In this document: positions 1 to 6,553 of the stretch, in pieces
Numbering within the stretch: position 1 is the first letter of the stretch
How the letters are laid out: each line of letters begins with the position of its first letter
NCBI GenBank assembly: GCA_049297695.1
Contig: JBAQUT010000046.1
Location: forward strand, 1 to 50,203
From: JACKLD01 sp049297695
GTDB taxonomy: Bacteria; Pseudomonadota; Alphaproteobacteria; UBA2136; UBA6156
DNA length: 50,203 nucleotides
Reading direction: 5' to 3'
The notes under the pieces: model-generated
Told to the model about the DNA's origin: nothing
The model's database searches: none
Seen by the model: the letters and a program-made list of their open reading frames with translations, nothing else
Translations under genes and position numbers: made by a program

Positions 1-90
1 CTCGATATCTGTCATTTCAAATCGGCGCTGAAGCCCACCAGCCAAGACTTTCCATGTATCCCGGCATGATGAGCTTTGTAATTCCGACAT
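1..90 (-). CDS. 5' end of an unidentified gene downstream of tig (possibly pterin-4a-carbinolamine dehydratase)
   Basis: Reading from an ATG at 88-90 towards the window edge there are 30 open codons starting MSELQSSS. The stretch WKVLAGGLQRRFEMTDIE resembles the start of the pterin-4a-carbinolamine dehydratase domain, in which a tryptophan is followed by an 'R-F-F-D-F'-like strand; this is a resemblance by eye only. The ATG lies 7 nt beyond the tig stop codon, so it would be co-transcribed with tig, but I see no Shine-Dalgarno sequence. The gene is cut by the window edge, so its existence and function are uncertain. clpP, which often follows tig, does not fit the visible residues. Confidence 0.3.
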   Translation of the reverse strand, partial: MSELQSSSCRDTWKVLAGGLQRRFEMTDIE

Positions 91-97
91 TTAAATA

Positions 98-1447
98 TTA
101 CTGCAGTTCGCTCAACAGCTCCTTGGCATCCACCTTGGTGTCGGTGATGGTGGCCTTGCTGAGGATGTACTGGGTCACTTTGTCTTCCAACACAGGGCCA
201 GCCAGTTGGCTGCGGTTTTCGGGCTTCATGAAATGGCGTTGCACTTGCTCGCCTTGGGGGCCGCTCATGGCCACTTGTTCGGCCACGGCTTTGTCCAAGT
301 CGGCACCCGTTACCTGGATTTTATGGGTGCGGGCGATTTCGGTCATCAGCAAGCCCAAACGTACGCGGCGGTCGGCCAAGGGCAACAGTTCTTTTATGGC
401 TTCTTCCACGGGCTTACCAAGGGCTTCCAGCGGCAGTTTGCGCATTTGCAGCTCTTGCAGTTGGGCGCGCCACAGGGCGGCGTGTTCGTTTTGAACCAAA
501 CCGCTGGGCACATCAAACTTGTTGGTTTCGTCCAACTGGTCCAGCATTTGGCGCTTCAGGCGTTGTTGGCTGGCGGTTTTCAGGTCACGTTCGGCGCCGT
601 TGCGCAGCACCTCTTTCAACTTATCGAGGCTTTCAAAACCCAAGGGCTTCACGCTTTCGTCGGTCAACGCTTCGGTGGCGGGGGCTTCCACACCGTCAAT
701 GGTCAGCTTGAACTTGGCGGGTTTGCCAGCCAGTTCTTCCGCATGATAATCTTTGGGGAAGGTCACGTCCAAGTCCACCTGGTCGCCTTGTTTGCTGTCA
801 ATCAAACCGTCTTCAAACCCGGGGATGAGCATACCGCTGCCGATGGTAACGCCGAACTTCTCCAGTTTGCCGCCGTCAAACGGTGTTTCTTTGCCGCCTT
901 CCACCTTGTAGCCTTGACCGGTGAGGATCACCTTGTCGCCTTGGGCGGCTGGGCCGTTTTTGGGCTTGAACACGGTGAGTTGTTCTTGCAACCGTTCCAG
1001 CGCCATGGTTACCACATCGTCGTTCACTTCGGCGGTTTCGCGGGTCAGCTTCAGGCCTTCAAAGGCTTTGGGCTCAATGGTGGGGTAAATCTCGGCGTGG
1101 GCGTGGAAGGTAAAGTCTTTCCCTTCGGTCACAGCCACTTCGGCGTGGTCGTCGTGGCCTTCGCCCGCGTGCACGTGGGGGTTGCCAGCCAAGTTCAGGC
1201 TGTTGTCTTTCACGGCTTTGGCAATGGCTTCTTGGATCAAACGTTGGGCCACCTCGGCACGCACACGGTCTCCCACCTTGCTTTTCACCACGCTTACAGG
1301 CGCCATACCTTCGCGGAAACCATCCACTTTCACGCTTTTGGCGGCGGCTTCATAGGCCATGGTCAGGCGGGCATCCACCTCGGCGGCGGGGACCACGCCC
1401 GCAATGTTGCGTTGAAGGCCTTGACCGTTGGTGACCGTGACTTGCAT
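98..1447 (-). CDS. tig: Trigger factor, ribosome-bound chaperone and peptidyl-prolyl isomerase
   Basis: Trigger factor binds ribosomal protein L23 at the exit tunnel and shelters nascent chains; it also has FKBP-type prolyl isomerase activity. The 449-residue product has the family's usual length and order. The N-terminal ribosome-binding domain contains the signature-like GFREGMAPVSVVKSKVG (usual form GFRxGKxP; here the lysine is Met). A central FKBP domain around residues 170-260 is marked by GDKVILTGQGY and LIPGFEDGLI, and a helical C-terminal chaperone domain follows. The ATG is preceded by GAGGGGG at good spacing. A His/Glu/Asp-rich loop (HVHAGEGHDDHAE) near residue 90-103 is a lineage-specific insertion. 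The L23 partner gene (rplW) is also in this window. Confidence 0.97.
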   Translation of the reverse strand: MQVTVTNGQGLQRNIAGVVPAAEVDARLTMAYEAAAKSVKVDGFREGMAPVSVVKSKVGDRVRAEVAQRLIQEAIAKAVKDNSLNLAGNPHVHAGEGHDDHAEVAVTEGKDFTFHAHAEIYPTIEPKAFEGLKLTRETAEVNDDVVTMALERLQEQLTVFKPKNGPAAQGDKVILTGQGYKVEGGKETPFDGGKLEKFGVTIGSGMLIPGFEDGLIDSKQGDQVDLDVTFPKDYHAEELAGKPAKFKLTIDGVEAPATEALTDESVKPLGFESLDKLKEVLRNGAERDLKTASQQRLKRQMLDQLDETNKFDVPSGLVQNEHAALWRAQLQELQMRKLPLEALGKPVEEAIKELLPLADRRVRLGLLMTEIARTHKIQVTGADLDKAVAEQVAMSGPQGEQVQRHFMKPENRSQLAGPVLEDKVTQYILSKATITDTKVDAKELLSELQ

Positions 1448-1645
1448 GGGAAACTCCCCCTCGTTGTTGGTTGTTCGTAAACGCTTGGGCGGGTTTTAGC
1501 AGATGGGGGGGGCGTATGCAAGCGGGAAAGGATGGCGTGAAAGGAAAGTTATGGGGGAGATTCGGCAGCCATCATTCAACGTGGCCCGCCATACGAAGCG
1601 CATGCTGGCGAAAGTGATGGGGATAATCGACACGGCCCTACTCCG

Positions 1646-1682
1646 CCAAGGCTCCGAAGGGCATACTTCGCTGCGCGAAGTA
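1646..1682 (-). repeat. tRNA-linked structured repeat, copy 1 (after tRNA-His)
   Basis: Read on the minus strand, the element begins 1 nt after the CCA of tRNA-His. It contains a hairpin CTTCGC-GCA-GCGAAG followed by ATGCCCTTCGGAGCC. The following bases (down to about 1636) supply a pairing arm GGCGGAG, so that CTTCG can pair with CGGAG. A near-identical 37-nt element follows tRNA-Leu at 2647-2683, and a diverged relative with compensatory changes lies at 28498-28571. It may help 3' processing or termination of the tRNA transcript, or it may be a mobile palindromic element that prefers tRNA 3' ends. Confidence 0.75.
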
Positions 1683-1758
1683 TGGGGCGACTGAGGAGGA
1701 TCGAACTCCCGACATCCAGAACCACAATCTAGCGCTCTACCACTGAGCTACAGCCGCC
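1683..1758 (-). tRNA. tRNA-His (GUG anticodon), with encoded G-1 and CCA
   Basis: The cloverleaf is complete on the minus strand. The acceptor stem pairs GCGGCUG with CAGUCGC, U8-A9 precede the D-stem GCUC/GAGC, the anticodon stem CUAGA/UCUGG encloses loop UUGUGGU (anticodon GUG), and a normal T-arm and CCA follow. The base before G1 is G and the discriminator is C73, so the canonical bacterial G-1:C73 pair is encoded. This is diagnostic, because several large alphaproteobacterial orders have A73 and lack an encoded G-1. The gene lies between tig and a candidate small RNA on the opposite strand. Confidence 0.96.
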
Positions 1759-1780
1759 ACAGATGGTTATGTGGACTATC

Positions 1781-1809
1781 TTGCGGATTTTTGCAAGCCC
1801 CTTTATGAT
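1781..1809 (+). promoter_or_regulatory. Predicted sigma-70 promoter of the candidate small RNA
   Basis: TTGCGG (1781-1786), a 17-nt spacer and TATGAT (1804-1809) form a good housekeeping-type promoter. It predicts a transcript start at about 1816, just before a run of three hairpins and a terminator. No coding region follows on this strand before the terminator. Confidence 0.45.
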
Positions 1810-1815
1810 ATTCAT

Positions 1816-1897
1816 GTTACCCGAGAAATCGGGCTTGCAAGACCACCGAAAGGTGGCAAGCCGTGGGAAAGCGATAACAAGCTCCCACGGCTTTTTT
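1816..1897 (+). ncRNA. Candidate small noncoding RNA of about 82 nt, unknown family
   Basis: The predicted transcript folds into three consecutive hairpins. The first is CCCGA-GAAA-TCGGG (1820-1833). The second is CCACC-GAAA-GGTGG (1843-1856), extended by CTTG/CAAG. The third is a rho-independent terminator with arms AAGCCGTGGG (1858-1867) and CCCACGGCTT (1884-1893) running into six T residues. Two GNRA-type tetraloops in a row are typical of real structured RNA. GGGCTTGCAA (1831-1840) is also perfectly complementary to TTGCAAGCCC (1791-1800) inside the promoter, and partly to GGCAAGCC (1855-1862) at the base of the terminator, so alternative folds exist. I do not recognise the family (not SRP RNA, 6S or tmRNA by sequence). 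The convergent minus-strand gene at 1905-2429 ends just beyond it. Confidence 0.5.
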
Positions 1898-1904
1898 ATG
1901 CTTT

Positions 1905-2429
1905 TTATTCGGCCTCATCCACATCCGGAATGGGCGTATGGGTTTTGCCGTCGCCCACCATCACTTCTTTCACGGCGGCGTTAACCTTCACCATGTTTTT
2001 GTCCATGTGGGCTTTGTACTCATCGGCCTCGGTTTGGCTTTGGGCGGCTTTGGCTTGCTCGTCCTTCAAACGGAGTTTCAACGCCTCCACGCGGGCGGTG
2101 TCACCACGTTTTTCGGCTTTGGCAAGGTCTTTTTCAATGTTTTCAATGGTATTGTTTTGGAATCCACCTTTCAACGAGGCGGCCACATGCCCGATTTTGG
2201 ATTGCGTGGCGTAAATGGCGGCGGTGAAGGGGTTGTTGGCCTCTTCCATTTTGGCTTTGGCTTGCTCGGCATTCAGGCCTTCGGCTTGGTATTTGGCTTG
2301 TTCGGCGGCCTCGCTTGCCTCACGGGCGGCTTTGGCTTCGCGGCTGTAGCTGTTCAGCACAACTCCGGCGCTGGCGGTGGTGCTGGCAAAGGCCAGCAGG
2401 CAGGTAAGGGCAATTAAGGTGGGGCGCAT
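1905..2429 (-). CDS. Secreted coiled-coil protein of unknown function
   Basis: I do not recognise this 174-residue protein. From the chosen ATG it opens with a clear Sec signal peptide (MRPTLIALTCLLAFASTTASA, cleavage after ASA). It then runs almost entirely as Ala/Glu/Lys-rich amphipathic helix with heptad-like spacing (residues about 35-145) and ends in an acidic tail. The composition suggests a periplasmic coiled coil. An upstream in-frame start ten codons earlier would put charged residues before the signal peptide, so I rejected it. The gene faces the candidate small RNA tail to tail and is divergent from tRNA-Leu. Confidence 0.8.
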   Translation of the reverse strand: MRPTLIALTCLLAFASTTASAGVVLNSYSREAKAAREASEAAEQAKYQAEGLNAEQAKAKMEEANNPFTAAIYATQSKIGHVAASLKGGFQNNTIENIEKDLAKAEKRGDTARVEALKLRLKDEQAKAAQSQTEADEYKAHMDKNMVKVNAAVKEVMVGDGKTHTPIPDVDEAE

Positions 2430-2523
2430 GGGTTTTCTTTCTGTTATGTGCCCTTGCACCCTAGGCTAAAACCTTCAAATTTCAAGCGTTGTGACGCGGT
2501 TGCAGGCACGCACGCGCGGGGGC

Positions 2524-2552
2524 TTGCATCCAACGCCGCAACCCCGTACAAC
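2524..2552 (+). promoter_or_regulatory. Predicted promoter of tRNA-Leu
   Basis: TTGCAT (2524-2529), a 17-nt spacer and TACAAC (2547-2552) lie 9 nt before the mature 5' end of tRNA-Leu, giving a very short 5' leader for RNase P to remove. Confidence 0.5.
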
Positions 2553-2561
2553 ATACCTCAC

Positions 2562-2646
2562 GCGGATGTGGCGGAATTGGTAGACGCACTGGTTTTAGGT
2601 ACCAGCGGGGTAACCCGTGAAGGTTCGAGTCCTTTCATCCGCACCA
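2562..2646 (+). tRNA. tRNA-Leu (UAG anticodon), CCA encoded
   Basis: An 85-nt class II tRNA. The acceptor GCGGAUG pairs with CAUCCGC, the discriminator is A73, and CCA is encoded at 2644-2646. The anticodon stem CUGGU/ACCAG surrounds loop UUUAGGU with anticodon UAG (2596-2598), which reads CUN leucine codons. A long variable arm is present, as expected for leucine. The T-arm contains GGTTCGAGTCC. It is directly followed by copy 2 of the tRNA-linked repeat. Confidence 0.96.
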
Positions 2647-2683
2647 CACTTCGCGCAAGCGAAGTATGCCCTTCGAAGCCTTG
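2647..2683 (+). repeat. tRNA-linked structured repeat, copy 2 (after tRNA-Leu)
   Basis: The element begins immediately after the CCA of tRNA-Leu. It contains a perfect hairpin CTTCGC-GCAA-GCGAAG with a GNRA loop, then TATGCCCTTCGAAGCCTTG. It differs from the copy after tRNA-His by one indel and very few substitutions. Its 3' edge runs into the yjjX leader; TTGTACAAT there could serve as an extended -10 for yjjX. Confidence 0.75.
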
Positions 2684-2702
2684 TACAATGGAGCCATACC
2701 CC

Positions 2703-3230
2703 ATGAAAACCATCATCGTCGGCAGCAAAAATGCCGCCAAAATTGCCGCCGTGCAGCAAGGTGTGGGGGCCTATTGGCTCGAGGCCACCGTGCGGGGCGA
2801 AGACGTACCCAGCGGGGTATCCGCCCAGCCCTTGGGGCATGAGGAAACCCTGACCGGCGCCCTGAACCGCGCCCGCGCCGCCAAGGCCTTGGGGGCCGAC
2901 TTGGGCGTGGGTTTGGAAGGTGGCGTGGTAGAAATTCATGGCACGCCCATCATGATGAGTTACGTGGCCATCACCGATGGTGTACGGGAAGTGGTCGTGC
3001 CAGGCCCCGGTACTCCCTTGCCTGCCAGTTGGGGTAAAGCTTTATCTCAAGGCGCCGAATTACGCCCCCTCGTTTTGGCTGCTGGCCTTCCCTACGATTA
3101 TAAATCAGGGGTTAACGGCTTGCTTACTAACGGCAAAGTTAACCGTGACGATATGTTTGCAATTGTCATGAAAACCGCCTTGGCACCATGGATTAACCCC
3201 GCCGCCTATGCCGATGACAGCAAACTCTAA
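2703..3230 (+). CDS. yjjX: Inosine/xanthosine triphosphatase (YjjX / DUF84 family)
   Basis: Enzymes of this family hydrolyse deaminated purine nucleoside triphosphates (ITP, XTP) and so keep damaged bases out of nucleic acid. The 175-residue product has the family hallmarks: N-terminal MKTIIVGSKNAAKIAAVQQG, then GEDVPSGVSAQPLGHEET, ALNRARAAK and GVGLEGGV. Its length matches the family. I chose the ATG at 2703; an in-frame ATG at 2688 is possible but would add five residues before the conserved start, and a GGAG lies between them. It follows tRNA-Leu closely and may share read-through transcription with it. Confidence 0.9.
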   Translation: MKTIIVGSKNAAKIAAVQQGVGAYWLEATVRGEDVPSGVSAQPLGHEETLTGALNRARAAKALGADLGVGLEGGVVEIHGTPIMMSYVAITDGVREVVVPGPGTPLPASWGKALSQGAELRPLVLAAGLPYDYKSGVNGLLTNGKVNRDDMFAIVMKTALAPWINPAAYADDSKL

Positions 3231-3279
3231 CCCATTCCCTACTATCCCACTACCTACTATTCCTGCCACACCCGCCGCA

Positions 3280-3326
3280 AAAACATGCACACCCTGTCAG
3301 GAAACCCCTTGCTGTATGCATGTTTT
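3280..3326 (+). other. 10-bp perfect inverted repeat downstream of yjjX
   Basis: AAAACATGCA (3280-3289) and TGCATGTTTT (3317-3326) form a perfect 10-bp stem around a 27-nt loop, 50 nt after the yjjX stop. The descending arm is T-rich, so it could be a weak terminator or mRNA-stabilising hairpin, or a protein-binding site. The rest of the 3231-3596 gap holds a TTGACA at 3393-3398 without a convincing -10, and a strong terminator at 3523. I see no credible gene in it. Confidence 0.4.
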
Positions 3327-3522
3327 ATAAGCACACTTCATCCAACCTAACCGTTGGGCAAAGGGATAAAAACCGGCAGCAAGCCACCCCCTTTGACAAA
3401 ACTAAACCTGGCCGGCGAACAACAAAAAACCAATAAAATCCGGCGGAGGGAAACCTTTCGCAAGAGGGCAACCCGCTCGAACACTGAAGAATAAAAACAT
3501 AAAACCTAAACACCTGCCTACC

Positions 3523-3560
3523 AAGCGCCCCCCAAGAAGAATAACAACGGGCGCTTTTTT
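3523..3560 (+). terminator. Intrinsic terminator, source transcript unclear
   Basis: AAGCGCCC (3523-3530) and GGGCGCTT (3549-3556) pair around an 18-nt loop and run into six T residues. It is almost 300 nt beyond the yjjX stop, so it either ends a long yjjX 3' UTR or an unannotated small transcript from about 3400. It also insulates the next gene. Confidence 0.65.
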
Positions 3561-3596
3561 GTTGCCTTTTTCCGATATGTATACTAAGTAAAACTT

Positions 3597-3900
3597 ATGA
3601 TACGCCCCAATGCCTTAACCGACCCCGCTTATTATACTATTCTTGGAACGTCTTTGGCTGCGGCTGTGGGCACTTCGGCATGGACAACCATTCCGTTGTG
3701 CACGGCAGCTTTAAGCTGCATCTCTCTTGCCAATCATTTTGGCCTTCAGGCCGATATGGAGAGGATTGGGCGGCGCGATATGTTCCGGGCAACCGTTTTA
3801 TCGACAGCCTTCAACGCCCTTACAACAGCTGCGGCTGCTCATGTGGCAGGTGTGGCGATAGGATATGTGTGGGGCTTTCCCACAGGGAAAAAAACCTTAA
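3597..3900 (+). CDS. Small alanine-rich membrane protein, probably frameshifted at a 7-A run
   Basis: The first ~98 residues look coding: hydrophobic Ala/Thr-rich segments (about residues 13-42 and 65-90) flank a charged loop MERIGRRDMFRA. I do not recognise a family. In the ATG frame there is no stop before the ligA terminus and the frame runs on as pure antisense of ligA to 5225, which is not credible. Shifting the frame by one base at the A7 run (3888-3894) brings in a TAA at 3898-3900, overlapping the convergent ligA stop, and gives a natural ~100-residue protein. The annotated end assumes this shift. The cause could be a sequencing error, phase variation by slippage, or decay. TATACT at about 20 nt upstream may be its -10. 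Confidence 0.4.
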
Positions 3901-6074
3901 CCGAGTTTTCCCATAAACTCACTCTCACTCAACACCACTACCCCCAACCGCTGAGCCTCTTTCAGCTTGCTGCCCGCCTCTTCTCCCGCAATCACGTAAT
4001 CTGTTTTGCTGGTCACACTGCCAGTAACTTTAGCCCCTTGGGCCTCCAGCCGCGCCTTGGCTTCGGGGCGGGTCATGGCGGCCATGGTGCCCGTCAACAC
4101 AACGGTTTTTCCCGTAAAAAACCCTTGCTGACGGGCTTGGGCTTCGTACCGTTGCGGGTGCACATGCTTCAACAGTTCACCCAACAAGGCTTGGGTGTGG
4201 GGTTCGTTCAAAAAAACCATGATGCTGGCGGCTACTTTGGGGCCAACGCCTTCCACTTGAAGCAAGGGGGAATCTTGAAGAGATGGCCGCGCTGCGCTCG
4301 CCATGACGATATCTCCCCAGGTTGGGAAATACTTGGCAAGGTCCACCGCCGTTTGGGTGCCCACTTGGGGGATGCCCAAAGCGTTGATAAACCTTGGCAG
4401 CGTAGGGGTTTTGGCCTTCTCAATGGCGGCGCACAGGTTGGCCACCGAGAGTGCGCCGTAGCCTTCCCATTGCTGGATGGTGGCGGTGTGGGTTGGCAGG
4501 GTGAAGATATCGGCCAGCGTTGTTACAAGCCCTTTCTCCATAAACTCTTGCACCTGTTTTTCCCCCAGCCCGTCAATATCCAGCGCGGTTTTGCTAACGG
4601 CGTGGATGATGCTGGCCTCGGCCTGCGCAGGGCAAGCTACGTGGTTGGGGCACAACCAATCCGCCGCATCGGCCTCCCGCACCAAGGGCGTGCCGCACCG
4701 AGGGCATTGGGTGGGGAACGTCCACACCGCCTTCCCCTCCGCCGCCGCGTTCACCAACGCAATCACTTGGGGGATGACATCCCCCGCCCGCTCCACAAAT
4801 ACGCTGTCGCCCACATTCAACTGGCGGCTGGCAATGTAATCTTCGTTGTGCAGCGTGGCGTTGGTGATGGTGGCCCCCAAAATTTGCACCGGCGCCAGCC
4901 GCGCCACAGGCGTTATTTTGCCGCTCCGGCCCACTTGCACGTCAATAGCTTCAATGGTGCTCACGCCCCCTTCCGCCTTAAACTTGTGGGCCAACGCCCA
5001 CCGTGGCTCCCGACCTACTTCTCCCAAACGGGCCTGCAACGCCACATCGTTCACCTTATACACCAAGCCATCAATGGCGTAGGGCAAGCTCTCGCGCTGG
5101 GCCTCCCACGCCGCAAACACCTCCATGGCGGCGGATTCATCGGGCACAACTTTGTAGCCTTGGGCTACGGTGAAGCCCCACTCCTGAAGGAGCCTAAGTT
5201 CGCCGTCGTGAGTGGTGGGGGATGAAACGTTGTTGGTTGTTGGTTGTTGGTTGTAACCACTTCCCTCTGTTTGGCTAACCCATCCGCCAAAGGCATACGC
5301 GTCAAACTTGAGGGGGCGGCTGGCGGCAATGAGGCTGTCCAACTGGCGCAAGCTGCCCGCCGCCGCGTTGCGGGTGTTGGCAAAGGCAGGTTTGCCCGCG
5401 GCCAGTTGGGCATCGTTCACGGTTTGGAGGGCGGCGTATTCCATGTACACCTCGCCTCTCACTTCCACGATGGTTGGAATGGAAGCGTTCCGCGCTGAAT
5501 TTGAAACGTGGATACCCGCCTGCGCGGGCATGACGCCTACGGCGGAAGGGGGCAAGCCCCCTTCACCCCCTTGCTTGCTTGGCAAATAGTGAGGGATGCT
5601 GGCAATGCTTTTCACATTGTGCAGCACATCTTCCCCCACCTCTTTATCCCCCCGCGTGGTGGCGTGGGTGAGTTTGCCGTTTTCATATGTTAGCGAGAGG
5701 GAGAGGCCATCAATCTTCGGCTCCACCACCAGTTCCGGCGTGTGCTCGGCCCCCACAAAGTTCCGCAAGGTTTGAAAGAACCCCCGCACCCCCCCCTCGC
5801 TGTCCGCACTTTTCAGCGAGATCATGGGCTTGAGGTGCTTATGTTTGGGCAGTTCGTCCAACACCGCCGCGCCCACGGTGCGGGTGGGAGAATCCACCTT
5901 GGCCAGTTCGGGGTGTTCCGCTTCCAACCGCCGCAATTCGTTCAGCAAGGCATCGTACGCCGCATCGCTCATCGTAGGCGTGGCACGGGTGTAATACGCC
6001 TCGTTGGCCGCACGCAGCAATGCGGTCAGTTCGTCCACACGGGCGGCAGCAGAGAGGGTGAAGAGGTCGGGCAT
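3897..6074 (-). CDS. ligA: NAD-dependent DNA ligase LigA, with in-frame repeat-derived insertions
   Basis: LigA seals nicks in duplex DNA using NAD+ during replication and repair. All domains are present: Ia (TPTMSDAAYDALLNELRR), the adenylation lysine in VEPKIDGLS near residue 123, an OB fold, a four-cysteine zinc finger (CPRCGTP...CPNHVACPAQ), HhH repeats and a C-terminal BRCT domain (VVLTGTM...ESEF). At 725 residues it is longer than most. Extra residues come from palindromic repeats translated in frame: SAVGVMPAQAGIHVSNSARN in the nucleotidyltransferase domain, a Gln/Thr/Asn-rich stretch (YNQQPTTNN) from a 7-nt tandem repeat, and IVMASAARPS in the HhH region. Catalytic motifs are intact, so the protein is probably active. 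The start codon lies inside a perfect palindrome. Confidence 0.97.
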   Translation of the reverse strand: MPDLFTLSAAARVDELTALLRAANEAYYTRATPTMSDAAYDALLNELRRLEAEHPELAKVDSPTRTVGAAVLDELPKHKHLKPMISLKSADSEGGVRGFFQTLRNFVGAEHTPELVVEPKIDGLSLSLTYENGKLTHATTRGDKEVGEDVLHNVKSIASIPHYLPSKQGGEGGLPPSAVGVMPAQAGIHVSNSARNASIPTIVEVRGEVYMEYAALQTVNDAQLAAGKPAFANTRNAAAGSLRQLDSLIAASRPLKFDAYAFGGWVSQTEGSGYNQQPTTNNVSSPTTHDGELRLLQEWGFTVAQGYKVVPDESAAMEVFAAWEAQRESLPYAIDGLVYKVNDVALQARLGEVGREPRWALAHKFKAEGGVSTIEAIDVQVGRSGKITPVARLAPVQILGATITNATLHNEDYIASRQLNVGDSVFVERAGDVIPQVIALVNAAAEGKAVWTFPTQCPRCGTPLVREADAADWLCPNHVACPAQAEASIIHAVSKTALDIDGLGEKQVQEFMEKGLVTTLADIFTLPTHTATIQQWEGYGALSVANLCAAIEKAKTPTLPRFINALGIPQVGTQTAVDLAKYFPTWGDIVMASAARPSLQDSPLLQVEGVGPKVAASIMVFLNEPHTQALLGELLKHVHPQRYEAQARQQGFFTGKTVVLTGTMAAMTRPEAKARLEAQGAKVTGSVTSKTDYVIAGEEAGSKLKEAQRLGVVVLSESEFMGKLG
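4279..4316. repeat. REP-like palindromic element inside ligA
   Basis: GAGATGGC-CGCGCTGCGCTCG-CCATGACGATATCTCC is the dispersed palindrome of this genome, seen also at 9472-9510, 28498-28571 and partly at 50192-50203. Here it lies within ligA and is read in frame as DIVMASAARPSL between HhH motifs. Confidence 0.8.
5230..5254. repeat. 7-nt tandem repeat inside ligA
   Basis: About 3.4 copies of TGTTGGT (5231-5254) lie in frame in ligA and encode the low-complexity NQQPTTNN. A 7-nt unit is not a multiple of three, so any change in copy number would shift the reading frame of an essential gene. Confidence 0.8.
5510..5563. repeat. Palindromic element (CCCGCctgCGCGGGC type) inside ligA
   Basis: GGATACCCGCCTGCGCGGGC followed by ATGACGCC matches the intergenic element at 16741-16780. 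A second hairpin, AAGGGGGcaagCCCCCTT, follows it. In ligA the block is translated as MPAQAGIH plus flanks, inserted just before the conserved VEVRGEVYM motif. Confidence 0.85.
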
Positions 6075-6095
6075 GATGCCCGATTATGACATATC
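6067..6095 (-). promoter_or_regulatory. ligA start region: 17-nt palindrome and near-leaderless promoter
   Basis: TCGGGCAT-G-ATGCCCGA (6067-6083) is a perfect palindrome that contains the ligA ATG (6074-6072). On the minus strand an extended -10, TGTCATAAT (-10 hexamer 6088-6083), ends 8 nt before the ATG, predicting a 1-2 nt leader. There is no Shine-Dalgarno. The promoter lies in the last codons of the upstream gene. Inverted GACATA/TATGTC arms lie at its edge. Confidence 0.45.
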
Positions 6096-6509
6096 TTTTA
6101 TGTCGGCGTCACCCCATGAGATGACCAACTTTGGCTCCATTTCAAGCCCCGCATAACGAGGGTTTGTACGCTGAATCATGCTAATGCCATATCCTGCACT
6201 ACGCAATGTTTGGAGCGCCATTTTTAAAGGATCTGCAAAGGATAATTTGCCATATCCAGTACCATTCTCATCAAAACCAATATATATATCTTTATGCGAA
6301 ATACCTTTAGTAATACGTGAACGAATAGACGATGGAGTTCTGGATAAAGATGTTCCCGTACGAGCCGCCTTGGCAATGTTACGGTTCATGTAATCAATAA
6401 TGGCGTGATAAACCTTCAATTCTTCCTTGCAAAGAACAATCTCAGGATCGTTGGATTGTGAACCTTGGGATATTTCCAAAGCACGTTGGGGCTTGATAAC
6501 GTCAACCAT
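6084..6509 (-). CDS. AT-rich orphan protein, 141 residues, unknown function
   Basis: I do not recognise a family. The gene is visibly more AT-rich than ligA and recN on either side, which suggests late arrival or a lineage-specific gene. The product is hydrophilic with no signal peptide or membrane segment, so it is probably cytoplasmic. Its C-terminal part (about residues 95-135), LRSAGYGISMIQRTNPRYA followed by an M-x3-L-V-I-S-x-G pattern, resembles part of the orphan at 21127-21486 (LSEAGFNTYSLTRSNPAKA ... FIVSKG), so the two may be paralogues. No good Shine-Dalgarno precedes the ATG. It ends 9 bp before the ligA start codon, and its 3' end carries the likely ligA promoter. Confidence 0.75.
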   Translation of the reverse strand: MVDVIKPQRALEISQGSQSNDPEIVLCKEELKVYHAIIDYMNRNIAKAARTGTSLSRTPSSIRSRITKGISHKDIYIGFDENGTGYGKLSFADPLKMALQTLRSAGYGISMIQRTNPRYAGLEMEPKLVISWGDADIKDMS

Positions 6510-6553
6510 CGTTTATGCTTTCATTGATTTACACTTGCAAACATATACATTTT

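Noticed and set aside
206..1480. 424-codon plus-strand frame opposite tig
   Set aside because: Antisense shadow of tig; His/Gly/Phe-rich composition typical of the complement of a GC-rich gene.
1503..1694. 63-codon frame between tig and tRNA-His
   Set aside because: Runs into the tRNA and the tRNA-linked repeat, with no ribosome-binding site or family resemblance.
3325..3513. 62-codon minus-strand frame in the yjjX downstream gap
   Set aside because: No ribosome-binding site, no promoter, and low-quality composition; it overlaps a region better explained as untranslated.
3597..5225. 542-codon open frame on the plus strand
   Set aside because: Beyond about codon 98 it is exact antisense of ligA and has no natural protein features. 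Only the first part is kept, with a proposed frameshift.
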